A DNA stretch of 64,000 nucleotides from an uncultured Cellulophaga sp. (GTDB lineage: Bacteria > Bacteroidota > Bacteroidia > Flavobacteriales > Flavobacteriaceae), in the NCBI GenBank assembly GCA_947492955.1, contig CANLOV010000001.1, positions 1 to 64,000 of the forward strand. Reading direction: 5' to 3'. Below, piece by piece: positions 16,700-27,276 of the stretch. Within the stretch, counting starts at the first letter, position 1, and each line of letters starts with the position of its first letter. The notes under the pieces are model-generated. The model made no database searches. It was not told where the DNA came from and worked only from the letters and a program-made list of their open reading frames with translations. Position numbers and translations under genes: made by a program.

Positions 16700-19600
16700 T
16701 TAATTGGCAACGGTTGCTAGTTGCTGGTTTAATATTTCTCTAATTTCTGGTTTACAACTACCACATCCTAAACCTGCTCCTGTTTCTGAGCAGAGTTTTG
16801 GAAAATCGGAGCATCCGCCTTGTATAGCATCAATAATATTACCTTCTCCTACTTGGCTGCAAGAACATACTAATTCTCCTTTCATAGGAACAGAATTTGT
16901 AGCGCCTCTTAAGAGTTCGTCTCGCTTTTCAGAAAGTTCTATTTGCTCCTCGATAAGGCGTTTAAATTCGGCAAATTCGTTTTTATCTCCCATTAATATA
17001 GCCCCTAAAAGTGTATCGTCTTTTACAATACATTTTTTATAGTATTTTTTGCTAACATCCATAAAGATAATTTCCTCGTAACTAGTGTCGTTACTTGGGG
17101 TGTTTACCATTCCTAGGCTACATAAGTCCAGGTTTTCGAATTTTAAAATATTCATTAAAACAGAGCCATTGTATATACTGCTTTTATCTCCTAAAATATA
17201 TTTAGCTGCGATATCTGCTTGTTGTTCAGCGGCAGAAGTAATACCAAAAAGTCCGCCTTTAAATTCTGCTATTTCTCCTAAAGCAAAAACAGAGCTATCG
17301 CTTGTTTGTAAATACTCATTTACAACTACACCTCGGCCAGTTTTAAGGTTGGCTAGTTTGGCAAGCTCCATATTAGGGCGCGTACCTATGGCATAAACAA
17401 TAGCATTACATTTTATGGTTCTTCCTGTTTTTAAGGTTACCAAAAGCGATTGATTGTTCTGTTTCTCTTCGAACACCGTACTAACCTCATTATCAAAATA
17501 AACTTTAATACCTCTTTCTGTAACATCTTGCGCCAGTAATCTACTTGCAATATCATCTAACTGACGTTCCATTAAACGTGGTGCTCTTTGGATAATGCTA
17601 ATGTTTATATTTCGTTTTTTTAGGGCTGCAGCAAGCTCTAAACCTAAAAGTCCGCCACCAACAATTACTACATGCTGCTGGTTAGCAGGTAAACCTGTAT
17701 CTTGTAAATACTTTCGTAGTTTATCGGCATCGCCACGCTCTCTCATGGTAAAACGGCCTGGTAAGTTTATTTGCACATCGCTAGGTACAAAAGCACGGCT
17801 ACCTGTTGCCATTATCATAATATCATAAGAGTGTGTTACATTATTAGTATCTGTAACTTCTTTTTTATCTTTATCAATTTTAGAAATACCAACTCCTGGG
17901 TATAGTGTAATATCTAATTTTTGTAATTCTCCTTTTTTAAGTTTTTCTAAAGCTTCCCAAGACAATTCTTCACTTACATACTCGGGTAATAATACACGGT
18001 TGTAAAATGGGTTTTCTTCTTTAGAAAACACATGTAGCTCATCTGCTTCGTTCTTTTCTCTGTAGGTTTGTACAAAACGATAAGCAGCAGCACCTGCACC
18101 AATTACAATTACTTTTTGTTTTGGTTTTACATATTTTTCTACCTGTACCGCACAGTATTTAAAGTCTGGTTCTTTAGATATAGGGTCTACAATATCATTG
18201 GTAATATTATTAGCTCTACCAAAATTACTATTTAATATTTTACCCCAGTGCATAGGTAAGAACACTACTTGTTCTCTAATATCAAAATTAATTTTAACTT
18301 TTACCTGTACTGTTCCTCGTCTGCTCGTTATAACAGCAACATCTCCTTCTTTTAATCCTCTTAAATAAGCATCTACCTTGTTCATTTCTAAATAAGGTTC
18401 CGGGATATGGGTAAGTAAACGTTTTACTTTTCCTGTTTTAGTACGTGTATGCCACTGGTCTCTAACTCTACCTGTATTTAATATCAGCGGAAATTCTGAT
18501 GTTGTAGTTTCCGATTCGTTATACAATTTTGCAGGCGCATTAAAATGTGCTTTCTGGTCTTTGGTATAGTACGTATGGTCCTGAAAAAGTCTTGGTGTTC
18601 CAGGGTGCGTATTATGAGGTACTGGCCATTGAAAACTTCCTTCGTTTTTTAAACGTTCGTAAGATAAACCAGAGATATCTATATTGGTGCCTTTGGTTAA
18701 TAGGCAGTGTTCATCGTATACTTCACTAGCATTAGCATAGTTAAAGCCTTTGTAATTCATCTTTTGTGCAAACTTCCATAGGATTTCTGCATCTGGTAAT
18801 GCTTCTCCCGGAGCATCTATAACTTTAGGTAAATAACTAATTCTACGTTCAGAATTTGTCATAGTACCTTCTTTTTCTAACCAGCCAGCTGCTGGTAGTA
18901 ATAAATCTGCGTATTTAGAGGTGTCAGAATTATGAGAAATATCTTGTACTACCACAAAATTAGCTTTTGCTAATGCTCGTTCTATTTTATGCGCATTAGG
19001 CATACTTACAATAGGGTTGGTACATATAATCCAAACAGCTTTCATTTTACCACTCTCAAGAGCATCGAACATTTCGGTTGCAGTGTAACCTGGCTGGGCT
19101 TTAATTTCTAGATTGCTTCCCCAAAAATCGGCAACTTCTTTACGGTGTATTGGGTCTTCCAAATTTCTATGCGCAGCTAGTAAATTAGCCATACCCCCAA
19201 CTTCTCTACCACCCATTGCATTTGGCTGACCTGTAAGAGAAAAAGGACCACTTCCTGGTTTTCCTATCTGTCCTGTTAATAGCGATAAGTTTAGCAAGGC
19301 TACGTTTTTAGGTACACCTATTACACTTTGGTTTAGCCCCATTGTCCACATGCTAATAAAAGCTTTTGCATCTCCTATATAATCGGCAGCTTTGCGGATA
19401 TCTTCTACTTTTACACCACATATTTTTGCAGCCTCTTGTAGTGATAGTTTAAAAGCACTTTCCTTACATGCTTCAAAATCTACGGTATGTTTTTTTATAA
19501 AGTTTTTATCTATCTTCTTCTTTTGTATTAACCATTTGGCAATGGCGTTAAAAAGAACAACATCTGTACCTGGTATTATTTGTAAGTGTAAATCAGCAGA

Positions 19601-20236
19601 AGCACAAGTCTGTGTTTTTCTAGGATCTACAACAATAATTTTTACATTAGGGTTTTCCTCTTTATGCTTTTCTATTCTTCTAAATAAAATAGGGTGACAC
19701 CATGCAGGGTTTGCACCAGCAATAAGGAAACAATCTGATAATTCTATATCTTCATAAGCAATTGGAACAGAATCTTCTCCTATTGTTTTTTTATAACCAA
19801 CTACGGCAGAACTCATACAAAGCCTAGAATTGGTATCTATGTTATTAGTACCAATAAATCCTTTAGTTAGTTTGTTTACTAGGTAATATTCTTCGGTTAA
19901 ACATTGCCCAGATACGTAGTAACCAACACTATCTGGTCCGTGTTTATCTATAATACTTTTAAATACAGCGGCAGCTCTGTCTAATGCAGTATCCCAAGAT
20001 ACCCTTTGCATAGGATGGTTTCTACTCCATCTCATTTCTGGGTATAAAATACGATCACTCGTATCTTGTGCTACGTAATTTAGATTTTTCCCTTTAGAAC
20101 AAAGCATTCCTTTGTTTACTGGGTAATCTGGGTCTCCTTCTACGGTTATAGTTCCTTTAGAATCTTGTTCTACTATAATTCCACAGCCTACGCCGCAATA
20201 GGAACAAGTGGTTTTATGTGTATTTTTTTTCTGCAT
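16700..20236 (-). CDS. Assimilatory nitrate reductase fused to FAD/NAD(P)H reductase and BFD domain
   Basis: 1178 residues from the ATG at 20236; an upstream TTG (20269) is less likely. Residues 11-46 hold the 4Fe-4S motif C-x2-C-x3-C-x27-C of NasC/NapA-type molybdopterin oxidoreductases, followed by the Mo-bisMGD domains and the dinucleotide-binding C-terminal part (LILNTGRVRDQWHTRTKTGK). From ~706 comes a NirB/NasB-like FAD/NAD(P)H oxidoreductase (VIVIGAGAAAYRF, later VVIVGGGLLGLELAAAL). A BFD-type 2Fe-2S domain follows near the C-terminus (VCSCSQVGEGNII, GLGCGSCKPEI). The fusion lets NAD(P)H electrons reach the Mo site in one cytoplasmic polypeptide, reducing nitrate to nitrite for NirBD. 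First gene of an operon with the rubredoxin protein. Confidence 0.93.
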   Translation of the reverse strand: MQKKNTHKTTCSYCGVGCGIIVEQDSKGTITVEGDPDYPVNKGMLCSKGKNLNYVAQDTSDRILYPEMRWSRNHPMQRVSWDTALDRAAAVFKSIIDKHGPDSVGYYVSGQCLTEEYYLVNKLTKGFIGTNNIDTNSRLCMSSAVVGYKKTIGEDSVPIAYEDIELSDCFLIAGANPAWCHPILFRRIEKHKEENPNVKIIVVDPRKTQTCASADLHLQIIPGTDVVLFNAIAKWLIQKKKIDKNFIKKHTVDFEACKESAFKLSLQEAAKICGVKVEDIRKAADYIGDAKAFISMWTMGLNQSVIGVPKNVALLNLSLLTGQIGKPGSGPFSLTGQPNAMGGREVGGMANLLAAHRNLEDPIHRKEVADFWGSNLEIKAQPGYTATEMFDALESGKMKAVWIICTNPIVSMPNAHKIERALAKANFVVVQDISHNSDTSKYADLLLPAAGWLEKEGTMTNSERRISYLPKVIDAPGEALPDAEILWKFAQKMNYKGFNYANASEVYDEHCLLTKGTNIDISGLSYERLKNEGSFQWPVPHNTHPGTPRLFQDHTYYTKDQKAHFNAPAKLYNESETTTSEFPLILNTGRVRDQWHTRTKTGKVKRLLTHIPEPYLEMNKVDAYLRGLKEGDVAVITSRRGTVQVKVKINFDIREQVVFLPMHWGKILNSNFGRANNITNDIVDPISKEPDFKYCAVQVEKYVKPKQKVIVIGAGAAAYRFVQTYREKNEADELHVFSKEENPFYNRVLLPEYVSEELSWEALEKLKKGELQKLDITLYPGVGISKIDKDKKEVTDTNNVTHSYDIMIMATGSRAFVPSDVQINLPGRFTMRERGDADKLRKYLQDTGLPANQQHVVIVGGGLLGLELAAALKKRNINISIIQRAPRLMERQLDDIASRLLAQDVTERGIKVYFDNEVSTVFEEKQNNQSLLVTLKTGRTIKCNAIVYAIGTRPNMELAKLANLKTGRGVVVNEYLQTSDSSVFALGEIAEFKGGLFGITSAAEQQADIAAKYILGDKSSIYNGSVLMNILKFENLDLCSLGMVNTPSNDTSYEEIIFMDVSKKYYKKCIVKDDTLLGAILMGDKNEFAEFKRLIEEQIELSEKRDELLRGATNSVPMKGELVCSCSQVGEGNIIDAIQGGCSDFPKLCSETGAGLGCGSCKPEIREILNQQLATVAN

Positions 20237-20281
20237 GTAGTCGGGTCTTGAAAAATTAGTGATTTTCAAAAGTGAAAATTA

Positions 20282-20303
20282 CAAAATTACGTATAAATAC
20301 GTA
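20282..20303 (-). promoter_or_regulatory. Palindromic operator and -7 box for the nitrate reductase operon
   Basis: Operator TACGTATAAATACGTA (plus-strand 20288-20303) is directly followed, on the minus strand, by the -7 box TAATTTTG (20282-20289), whose TA is the last TA of the operator. The reductase ATG is ~45 bases further downstream. The same abutment occurs before the NarK and NirB genes. Confidence 0.65.
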
Positions 20304-20542
20304 GTAATTATTTACTAATAGTTTGGCTAATTATTATGAGATTCATAATAAATGATAGCTTAAATGTTATTTTTTAAATTGATACAACTTCTTTGTAGGG
20401 TAAAATAAGATGTGATTTCTTTAATAAATAAGCTATAAATACAAACATCATATTTTATAAGGTTCTTGTTTGTTTACGGGTGTTTTACAACATTTATTTC
20501 TATTAGAGTATAATGTTATTTAATATTGCTTAACCAATAATT

Positions 20543-23278
20543 ATGATTACAACTAAATTTTATAAACACTATAAGAGTGTATTGCTTTTAATATGCTTTA
20601 TTTCGGGAATTTCTGTTTTCTCGCAGGAGACATATTTGGATCAATTTAATAGTGTTTCTTATAACAATACAAATGGTACTTTAGATTGGTCTGTAAATAG
20701 TTGGATAGAAAATGGAGATGACCTTGATAATGGACCAGTAGATAGGTATATACGTATTAGAGATAATCGGTTTGAATTTAATTATATATGGTCAGAAGCA
20801 GTGGAAAGAACAGTAAATTTATCGGCTGCTGCAAGTGCTACACTTTCTTTTAATATAAATTTGAATACGATTGATGCTGGTGAAGAATTTTTGGTGCAAG
20901 TTACTGGCAATGGAGCAACTAATACATTTGTTATTAGCAATGGTGTTACAGGTGTTTTTAGTCAAGACATATCTGCATATATTGCTAGTAATACTACAAT
21001 AAGATTGTCTGGAGGAACAGAAAATTGGGAATTGACAGATGATATTTTTATTGATGACTTCCAAATTACTATAACTACAGCTTCTATTGTAGATACAGAC
21101 GGTGATACTATTCCTGATAGTGTAGATTTAGATGATGATAATGATGGAATGACAGATGAAGAAGAATATTGTACTAATTTAGATGTATCATTATTCGCAT
21201 CTGGTGATTTTGGTACTAGGTCTGAAACATTTATGCACACAGACACTGGTTATTTAAAATTAGATTTTACAGCCTTAGATAATTCTTTTCAGCTTTTAAT
21301 AAACGGAGGGGGTATACATAATTCTGTTTTGCAATTTCAACAATATGCTTCATTAGTTGGTGAAATATATGTTCAGTTTCAGTCCGACGATGCTTATATG
21401 TTTGCTCCATGGCTATCAAATAATAATGGTTTGCCTAGAATTAGACTTATTATTAATGAAGAGGGAGAAGTAACTCTTTTCGGTACTAGAAATAGGAACT
21501 CAACTGTTTTAGAACCAATGTATACACAAGGTAATATCCCTTTTAATGTTATCAATTGGGTTGCTGGTAATACTAATAATTTAACTATTATAAATCCAGA
21601 TGGTTCAGGTCCAGAGTCTATGAATGCTTCTCTATTTGCTAGTGCTTTATGCGATTTTGATGGAGACGGAACTATTAACAGTTTAGATTTAGATTCTGAT
21701 AATGATGGTATTTATGATATTGTAGAGGCAGGTGTATTAGATGTTTCTGGGGTAAATGATGCAAATAATGATGGTATTATTGATGGTCTACCTGCTGCTT
21801 TTGGAGCTAATGGCTTGTATGATGTTGTAGAAGATAATGATATACAGGCTGCTAACTTAACGTATATAATTACAGATACAAACTCAGATAGTAATTATGA
21901 TGCTTTTGATTTAGATAGTGATAGTGATGGATGTTTTGATGCTACAGAAGCTGGTTTTACGGATCCAGATAATGATGGGTATTTAGGAAATTCAACAGTT
22001 TCCGTTAATAATGATGCTATTGTAATAGGGCAAGGTGGTTATACAACGCCTGCAGATATAGAACCAAATAATGGTGTTTATGACTTTCAAGAAGCGGCTA
22101 CACCTTTTTGGGTAACAGCAACAGGTGACTTAGATACTTCTGTAGAATGCGCTATAAATGCACCCGTAAAAACATTGCCTATTTGTATTCCTGTATCTGA
22201 CACTTTTTTTAACGAGCAACAATTTGCTTGGGGATTTGGTTTACAAAATAATACTGGTAGCGTAGTTAATAGTTGGCAAGTTGTTATTGCGAATGCAAAT
22301 TATCAAATAGATGCAACGCAATTAACAAATCAGTCCGCTTTTATTTATTCAGAAGTAGATAATGGTAATGGTACTTATGATCATATTTTTACAGGGACAT
22401 CTGCTATTGCTAATTTTGGAGGTATTCCGGGTGGTAATATAGAGTGGACTGGTGTTAATTTTGGTTTTACACCAACTTCTAACGGATTATCAGTTTTATG
22501 TGGAGATAATCCATTGATACAACAACCTATTGCATCAGACGGCTGTGGACCTGTTACGGTAAACGAAATAAGTGATATAACTACCCCTGGGAGTTGTCCA
22601 AATTCATACACACGTGTACTTACTTACCAAGCAGTAAATGGAGCAGGTAATACAAGTCCTTTATTTACTACAACAATAACAGTAGATGATACTACTGCAC
22701 CAACGGCAAGTAATTTAAGCCCGCTTACTGTTTTATGTGCAACAGAAATTCCGGCACCAGATATTTTAGTAGTTAGCGATGAGGCAGATAATTGTACAGC
22801 TAATCCTGTAGTTACTTTTGTAAGTGATGTAAGTGATGGAGGAACTAATCCAGAAATTATTACAAGAACATATCGTATTACTGATGAGTGTAATAATAGT
22901 ACAGATATTACTCGTATTATTACAGTAAGTCCATTATTAATAACGACACAACCAGCTGACGTAAGTTCTGGAGCAGGAGATAGTGCTAACTTTTCAGTTG
23001 TAGCTAATAATACAGATACGTATCAATGGCAATTAAGTATTAATAATGGTACTAGTTTTTCTAATATTTCTGATGGTACAGCGTATTCAGGAACGCAAAC
23101 AGCTACTTTAACGGTTAATAATGTAGACATAGATAATAACAATTATCAATATAGAGTAATAGTGTCTAACTCTGGTAGTACTTGTGCTGCTGTAACTTCT
23201 AGTGTAGGGATATTAACAACTACTGTAAAGACGGTAATAACCAATAGAAGAATTACCTATAGGGTAAAGAAAGACTAA
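20543..23278 (+). CDS. Large secreted multidomain adhesin-like protein 1
   Basis: 911 residues with a signal peptide (hydrophobic [15 protein letters not shown]). N-terminal beta-rich domain (~30-180), then thrombospondin-3-like calcium motifs ([49 protein letters not shown]). A middle domain (~555-660) is followed by an HYR-like segment ([14 protein letters not shown]...) and an Ig-like domain ([20 protein letters not shown]). It ends in a basic tail ([16 protein letters not shown]). I do not recognise a standard T9SS type A or B sorting domain. It is a paralogue of the next gene and interrupts the nitrate locus. Probably surface-exposed or secreted; the ligand is unknown. Confidence 0.8.
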   Translation: MITTKFYKHYKSVLLLICFISGISVFSQETYLDQFNSVSYNNTNGTLDWSVNSWIENGDDLDNGPVDRYIRIRDNRFEFNYIWSEAVERTVNLSAAASATLSFNINLNTIDAGEEFLVQVTGNGATNTFVISNGVTGVFSQDISAYIASNTTIRLSGGTENWELTDDIFIDDFQITITTASIVDTDGDTIPDSVDLDDDNDGMTDEEEYCTNLDVSLFASGDFGTRSETFMHTDTGYLKLDFTALDNSFQLLINGGGIHNSVLQFQQYASLVGEIYVQFQSDDAYMFAPWLSNNNGLPRIRLIINEEGEVTLFGTRNRNSTVLEPMYTQGNIPFNVINWVAGNTNNLTIINPDGSGPESMNASLFASALCDFDGDGTINSLDLDSDNDGIYDIVEAGVLDVSGVNDANNDGIIDGLPAAFGANGLYDVVEDNDIQAANLTYIITDTNSDSNYDAFDLDSDSDGCFDATEAGFTDPDNDGYLGNSTVSVNNDAIVIGQGGYTTPADIEPNNGVYDFQEAATPFWVTATGDLDTSVECAINAPVKTLPICIPVSDTFFNEQQFAWGFGLQNNTGSVVNSWQVVIANANYQIDATQLTNQSAFIYSEVDNGNGTYDHIFTGTSAIANFGGIPGGNIEWTGVNFGFTPTSNGLSVLCGDNPLIQQPIASDGCGPVTVNEISDITTPGSCPNSYTRVLTYQAVNGAGNTSPLFTTTITVDDTTAPTASNLSPLTVLCATEIPAPDILVVSDEADNCTANPVVTFVSDVSDGGTNPEIITRTYRITDECNNSTDITRIITVSPLLITTQPADVSSGAGDSANFSVVANNTDTYQWQLSINNGTSFSNISDGTAYSGTQTATLTVNNVDIDNNNYQYRVIVSNSGSTCAAVTSSVGILTTTVKTVITNRRITYRVKKD

Positions 23279-23459
23279 AGAGTTTTTATCTTTAAATTCT
23301 GTCATAATTCAATTTAAAGTTATTTAAAATAATGTTTTTAAAAAGTCTATATGTTTAATTACAGGTGTTTTACAATTTTTTTAGTGTGTTTCTTAACGTA
23401 TTTTCATAAGATCACAACATTTATTTAAAACTTACTTTTATTGTAGGTATTTTCGTAAA

Positions 23460-26447
23460 ATGAAATGTAATACAATAATTTTTAGTCGGAAATATTATAA
23501 AAGAATTGCATTCTTATTATTTATTCTTAATGGGGTTTTTGCATTTTCTCAGGATACGTATGTTGATAATTTTGATACTGTAAATTATAGTAATAGTAAT
23601 GGAACTTTAAATTGGACAACATCTTGGGTAGAGAATGGAGATGACACTAATGATGGTCCAACGGCACAATATATAAGTGTTGTAAGCACTGGACTAAGAT
23701 TTAATTTTATATACACAGAAACTATCCAAAGAACCGCAGACTTATCGGGGTATACTACAGCAACTTTGTCTTTTAATTTAAGAACAGTCTCTTTAGGTAT
23801 AGGAGAAACTCTTGAAGTTGAAATTACAGGTAATGGGGCATCACCTACAATTATAAGCATAGACAATACCACATCAGTTGGAATTGTAAGCCAAGATATA
23901 TCTGCTCATATAGATAGTAATACAACAATAAGATTATTAGGAGGGAGATTAACTGATACTGATTGGAATTCTAATGGAGATACGGTTATTATTGATGATT
24001 TTACAATTTCTTTAGTAGGAGGCTCTTCTAACGATTCTGATGGAGATGGTATAGATGATGCTATGGATAATTGTCCTACTATAGCAAATGCAGATCAATT
24101 AGATACCGATAATGATGGTATTGGAAATGTTTGTGATGAAGATGATGATAATGATGGCGTTACAGATTGTTTGGAAGATGGAGCTGACGATACAACAATA
24201 TCTAGTGTTTTTTCTTTAAATGGTGATGCTATAGAGATTAGTGATTTTGAAGTACAGCTTACACCTGCTGAAAATAGCAAGGCAGGTTCTGCAACAATCA
24301 CAGATAAAATAGATTTTAATAACAGCTTTAGCTTTTCTTTTGAAGCTTATTTAGGAAGTAGTAATAATGGAGCAGATGGAGTTGCCATTATTTTTCATGA
24401 TGACCCACTAGGGGCTGTGGCCGTTGGAGGAGATGGCGTTGGATTAGGAGCTGTAGGTATCCAAAATGGAATAGTATTAGAATTAGATACATTTGATAAT
24501 GGTAATGGATCTGGTGTTGGTGATATTGGTCAAGACCATGGAATGATATGGGATTCAGATAATCAGTCTGGTGTAGGTTTATTAACAACCGCAGTAAATT
24601 TAGGGCAGTTAGAAGATAATAGTTACCATAATATAACTATTAATTGGGATATTACTACAAATACAATAAGTTATTTTGTAGATGGTGTTAATGCAGGAAC
24701 ATTTACAGGAGATTTAATAAATAATTATTTTGGAGGTAATAATTTAGTCTTTTTTGGTTTTACAGCATCTACAGGAGGGTTAAATAATCAGCATAATATA
24801 AGATTTAACGATTTATGTGATATCCCTTTGTTTACTGATGATGATGGAGATGGAACTCCTAATTATTTAGATTTAGATAGTGATAATGATGGTATTTATG
24901 ATGCGGTAGAATTTGGACATAATCAAGCACACGTAAATGGGCAGTTAACAGGAGCTATAGGGAATGATGGAGTGCCAGATAGTGTACAGGCATCGGGAGC
25001 AGAGGACAGCGGTACTATAAACTTTATTGTAACAGATACCGATAGTGATGATATTTACGATGCTTATGAATTAGATAGTGATAACGATGGATGTTATGAT
25101 GTTATTGAAGCTAGCTTTACTGATCCAGATAATGATGGCTATTTAGGAAATTCCCCCGTTTCTGTTAATGGAAATGCGATTGTTACGGGGCAAGGCGGTT
25201 ATACAACGCCTGCAGATATAGAGCCAAATAACGGTATTTACGATTTTCAGGAGGCAGCTACTCCCTTTTGGGTAACTGCAGCAGGAGCTTTAGATGCTAC
25301 TTATGAGTGTGCAACAAATGTACCTTTAGTAACATTGCCTGTGTGTACAAGAAATTTAAGATTTACTTTTTTTAATGAAATACCAACATCTTGGGGGTTT
25401 GGATTGCAAAATGAAGAAAGTACACCAGTAAACAATTGGCAAGTTCTTATTACGGGAGCAGATTATCAAATAGATATTACTCAGTCACAAAATCAATCAG
25501 GATTTATATATTCAGAATTTGATAACGGAGATGGAACTTATGATCTTTTATTTACAGGAACAGCTCCTATTCCTGCATATGGAAGTATTCCTGGAGGTAA
25601 TATAGGTTGGGATAGTGGATTCAATTTTGGATTTGATCCTAGCTCAAATGCGCAAACAATTTTATGTGGAGATTCTCCAGCAACTATTGCACCTCCAGTA
25701 GCGTCTGATGGCTGTGGACCTGTTACGGTAAACGAAATAAGCGATATAACTACAGCAGGTAGTTGTCCAAATTCATACACACGTGTACTTACTTACCAAG
25801 CAGTAAATGGATCAGGTAATACAAGTCCTTTATTTACTACAACAATAACAGTAGATGATACTACAGCACCAACGGCAAGTAATATAAGTCCGCTTACTGT
25901 TTTATGTACTGCTGAAATTCCAGCGCCAGATATTTTAGTAGTTAGCGATGAGGTAGATAACTGTACTGCAAATCCTGTAGTTACTTTTGTAAGTGATGTT
26001 AGTGATGGAGGAACTAATCCAGAAATTATTACAAGAACATATCGTATTGCCGATGCGTGTAATAATAGTACAGATATTACACGAACTATTACAGTGAGTC
26101 CAATATTAATAACGACACAACCAGCGAATGTAAGTTCTGGAGCAGGAGAAAGTCCTACTTTTTCAGTTATAGCTAATAATACAGATACGTATCAATGGCA
26201 ATTAAGTATTAATAATGGCACTAGTTTTTCTAATATTTCTGATGGTACAGCATATACAGGAACGCAAACAGCTACTTTAACGGTTAATAATGTAGACATA
26301 GATAAGAACAATTATCAATATAGAGTAATAGTCTCTAACTCTGGTAGTACTTGTGCTACTGTAATTTCTAGTGTAGGGATATTAACAACTACTGTAAAGA
26401 CGGTAATAACCAATAGAAGAATTACCCATAGGGTAAAGAAAAATTGA
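23460..26447 (+). CDS. Large secreted L-type-lectin-like protein 2, paralogue of the preceding gene
   Basis: 995 residues with a signal peptide ending ~FAFSQ. It has the same layout as the preceding protein but contains a legume/L-type lectin-like domain at ~255-455 ([10 protein letters not shown] ... [13 protein letters not shown] ... [12 protein letters not shown] ... [18 protein letters not shown]), inserted among calcium-binding Asp-rich repeats ([15 protein letters not shown]). The HYR-like, Ig-like and basic C-terminal parts are nearly identical to the paralogue. L-type lectin domains bind glycans, so attachment to algal or cell-wall polysaccharide is plausible. It ends 5 bp from the convergent NarL-type gene. 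Confidence 0.82.
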   Translation: MKCNTIIFSRKYYKRIAFLLFILNGVFAFSQDTYVDNFDTVNYSNSNGTLNWTTSWVENGDDTNDGPTAQYISVVSTGLRFNFIYTETIQRTADLSGYTTATLSFNLRTVSLGIGETLEVEITGNGASPTIISIDNTTSVGIVSQDISAHIDSNTTIRLLGGRLTDTDWNSNGDTVIIDDFTISLVGGSSNDSDGDGIDDAMDNCPTIANADQLDTDNDGIGNVCDEDDDNDGVTDCLEDGADDTTISSVFSLNGDAIEISDFEVQLTPAENSKAGSATITDKIDFNNSFSFSFEAYLGSSNNGADGVAIIFHDDPLGAVAVGGDGVGLGAVGIQNGIVLELDTFDNGNGSGVGDIGQDHGMIWDSDNQSGVGLLTTAVNLGQLEDNSYHNITINWDITTNTISYFVDGVNAGTFTGDLINNYFGGNNLVFFGFTASTGGLNNQHNIRFNDLCDIPLFTDDDGDGTPNYLDLDSDNDGIYDAVEFGHNQAHVNGQLTGAIGNDGVPDSVQASGAEDSGTINFIVTDTDSDDIYDAYELDSDNDGCYDVIEASFTDPDNDGYLGNSPVSVNGNAIVTGQGGYTTPADIEPNNGIYDFQEAATPFWVTAAGALDATYECATNVPLVTLPVCTRNLRFTFFNEIPTSWGFGLQNEESTPVNNWQVLITGADYQIDITQSQNQSGFIYSEFDNGDGTYDLLFTGTAPIPAYGSIPGGNIGWDSGFNFGFDPSSNAQTILCGDSPATIAPPVASDGCGPVTVNEISDITTAGSCPNSYTRVLTYQAVNGSGNTSPLFTTTITVDDTTAPTASNISPLTVLCTAEIPAPDILVVSDEVDNCTANPVVTFVSDVSDGGTNPEIITRTYRIADACNNSTDITRTITVSPILITTQPANVSSGAGESPTFSVIANNTDTYQWQLSINNGTSFSNISDGTAYTGTQTATLTVNNVDIDKNNYQYRVIVSNSGSTCATVISSVGILTTTVKTVITNRRITHRVKKN
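25714..26446 (+). repeat. Near-identical 3' segment shared with 22545-23277
   Basis: About 730 bp encoding the HYR-like, Ig-like and C-terminal parts of the two adhesins differ at only scattered bases, whereas their N-terminal halves are much more divergent. A shorter similar block (~21930-22140 and 25080-25310, GYLGNS ... [14 protein letters not shown]) also exists. Confidence 0.85.
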
Positions 26448-26452
26448 TAGTT

Positions 26453-27124
26453 TTAAATTAAATTATACTGTTGTGCTTTTTTGGATAAATCAATTAGGTT
26501 TTTAACTTCCATTTTGCGCATTAGGTTAAAACGATGCGTTTCTATGGTTCGTTTACTTTTTGCTAATTTTTCTGAAATTTGCTTGTTGGTAAGTCCAGAT
26601 AATACTAATTCTAAAACTTGAAGTTCTTTACTTGTTAAATCAAAAGGGGTATCACTTTTTTTAATTACTTCAGTTTTTTCTACGCTTGTTTTACCAGGAT
26701 TTAATATGTTATTTACTAAAACATTAGAGATATCTCCACTAAAATACTTTCCTCCTTGTTCCACAGTACGTATGGCTTTTATAAATTCCGTTTTACCAGT
26801 ATCTTTTAAAAGATAACCGTTAGCGCCTGCTTGTACAGATTTTAGGATATATTCTTCGGAATCGTGCATAGATAAGATAATACATTTTGTAGCGGTATTG
26901 GCCTTTTTTAATTGGTCAACGGCATCAATCCCATTCATGATAGGCATACGAATATCAATAATAAGAAGGTCTGGTTTTTTATCGTTAACCATAGCTATGG
27001 CCTCTTGCCCGTTAGCAACTTCGCCAATAACAATTAAATCGTTTTCACCTTCTAAGAGTGCTCTTATGCCATCCCTAACAAGAGAATGGTCATCTGCTAA
27101 TACTATGCTTGTAATTTTATTCAA
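26453..27124 (-). CDS. NarL/LuxR-family response regulator
   Basis: 223 residues if started at the TTG at 27124, which places residue 1 right before NKITSIVLADDH, as in relatives. The longer frame to 27241 would add an atypical hydrophobic leader. Receiver domain: acidic pair D11-D12, phospho-acceptor D57 (IIDIRMP), lysine near 107 (YLLKDTG). The C-terminal LuxR-type HTH begins at ~158 (LTSKELQVLELVLSGLTNKQISEKLAKSKRTIETH). The NarX-like kinase at 43853 is its likely partner. An operator-like site lies 38 bases upstream of the TTG, as for the globin gene, which supports this start. Confidence 0.85.
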   Translation of the reverse strand: MNKITSIVLADDHSLVRDGIRALLEGENDLIVIGEVANGQEAIAMVNDKKPDLLIIDIRMPIMNGIDAVDQLKKANTATKCIILSMHDSEEYILKSVQAGANGYLLKDTGKTEFIKAIRTVEQGGKYFSGDISNVLVNNILNPGKTSVEKTEVIKKSDTPFDLTSKELQVLELVLSGLTNKQISEKLAKSKRTIETHRFNLMRKMEVKNLIDLSKKAQQYNLI

Positions 27125-27141
27125 TGTACTATTTTGTAAGA

Positions 27142-27177
27142 CAAATATAGGATAAAAAAGATACTTAGAAATACGTA
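27142..27177 (-). promoter_or_regulatory. Promoter and operator-like site of the NarL-type gene
   Basis: Minus-strand -7 box TATATTTG (27142-27149) and an imperfect operator, plus-strand TACTTAGAAATACGTA (27162-27177), with one full TACGTA half. Unlike at NarK or NirB the operator lies 12 bases upstream of the box rather than abutting it. Confidence 0.45.
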
Positions 27178-27276
27178 AATATGATGTGCTTAATAATAAG
27201 CTATAAATTAAAAGAGCTACCACAATCAAAAATGTGATCATGATAGCTCAACCGAAGCAAAACGGTATTTTTAATT

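Noticed and set aside
16704-17828. Several plus-strand frames of 60-112 codons
   Set aside because: They are antisense shadows of the nitrate reductase fusion.
22545-26446. T9SS type A or B sorting domain in the adhesins
   Set aside because: The C-termini do not show the usual glycine/aromatic motifs of those domains; sorting is left open.
27125-27241. N-terminal extension of the NarL-type regulator
   Set aside because: The extension is hydrophobic and unlike the family; it also contains the probable promoter and operator (27142-27177).
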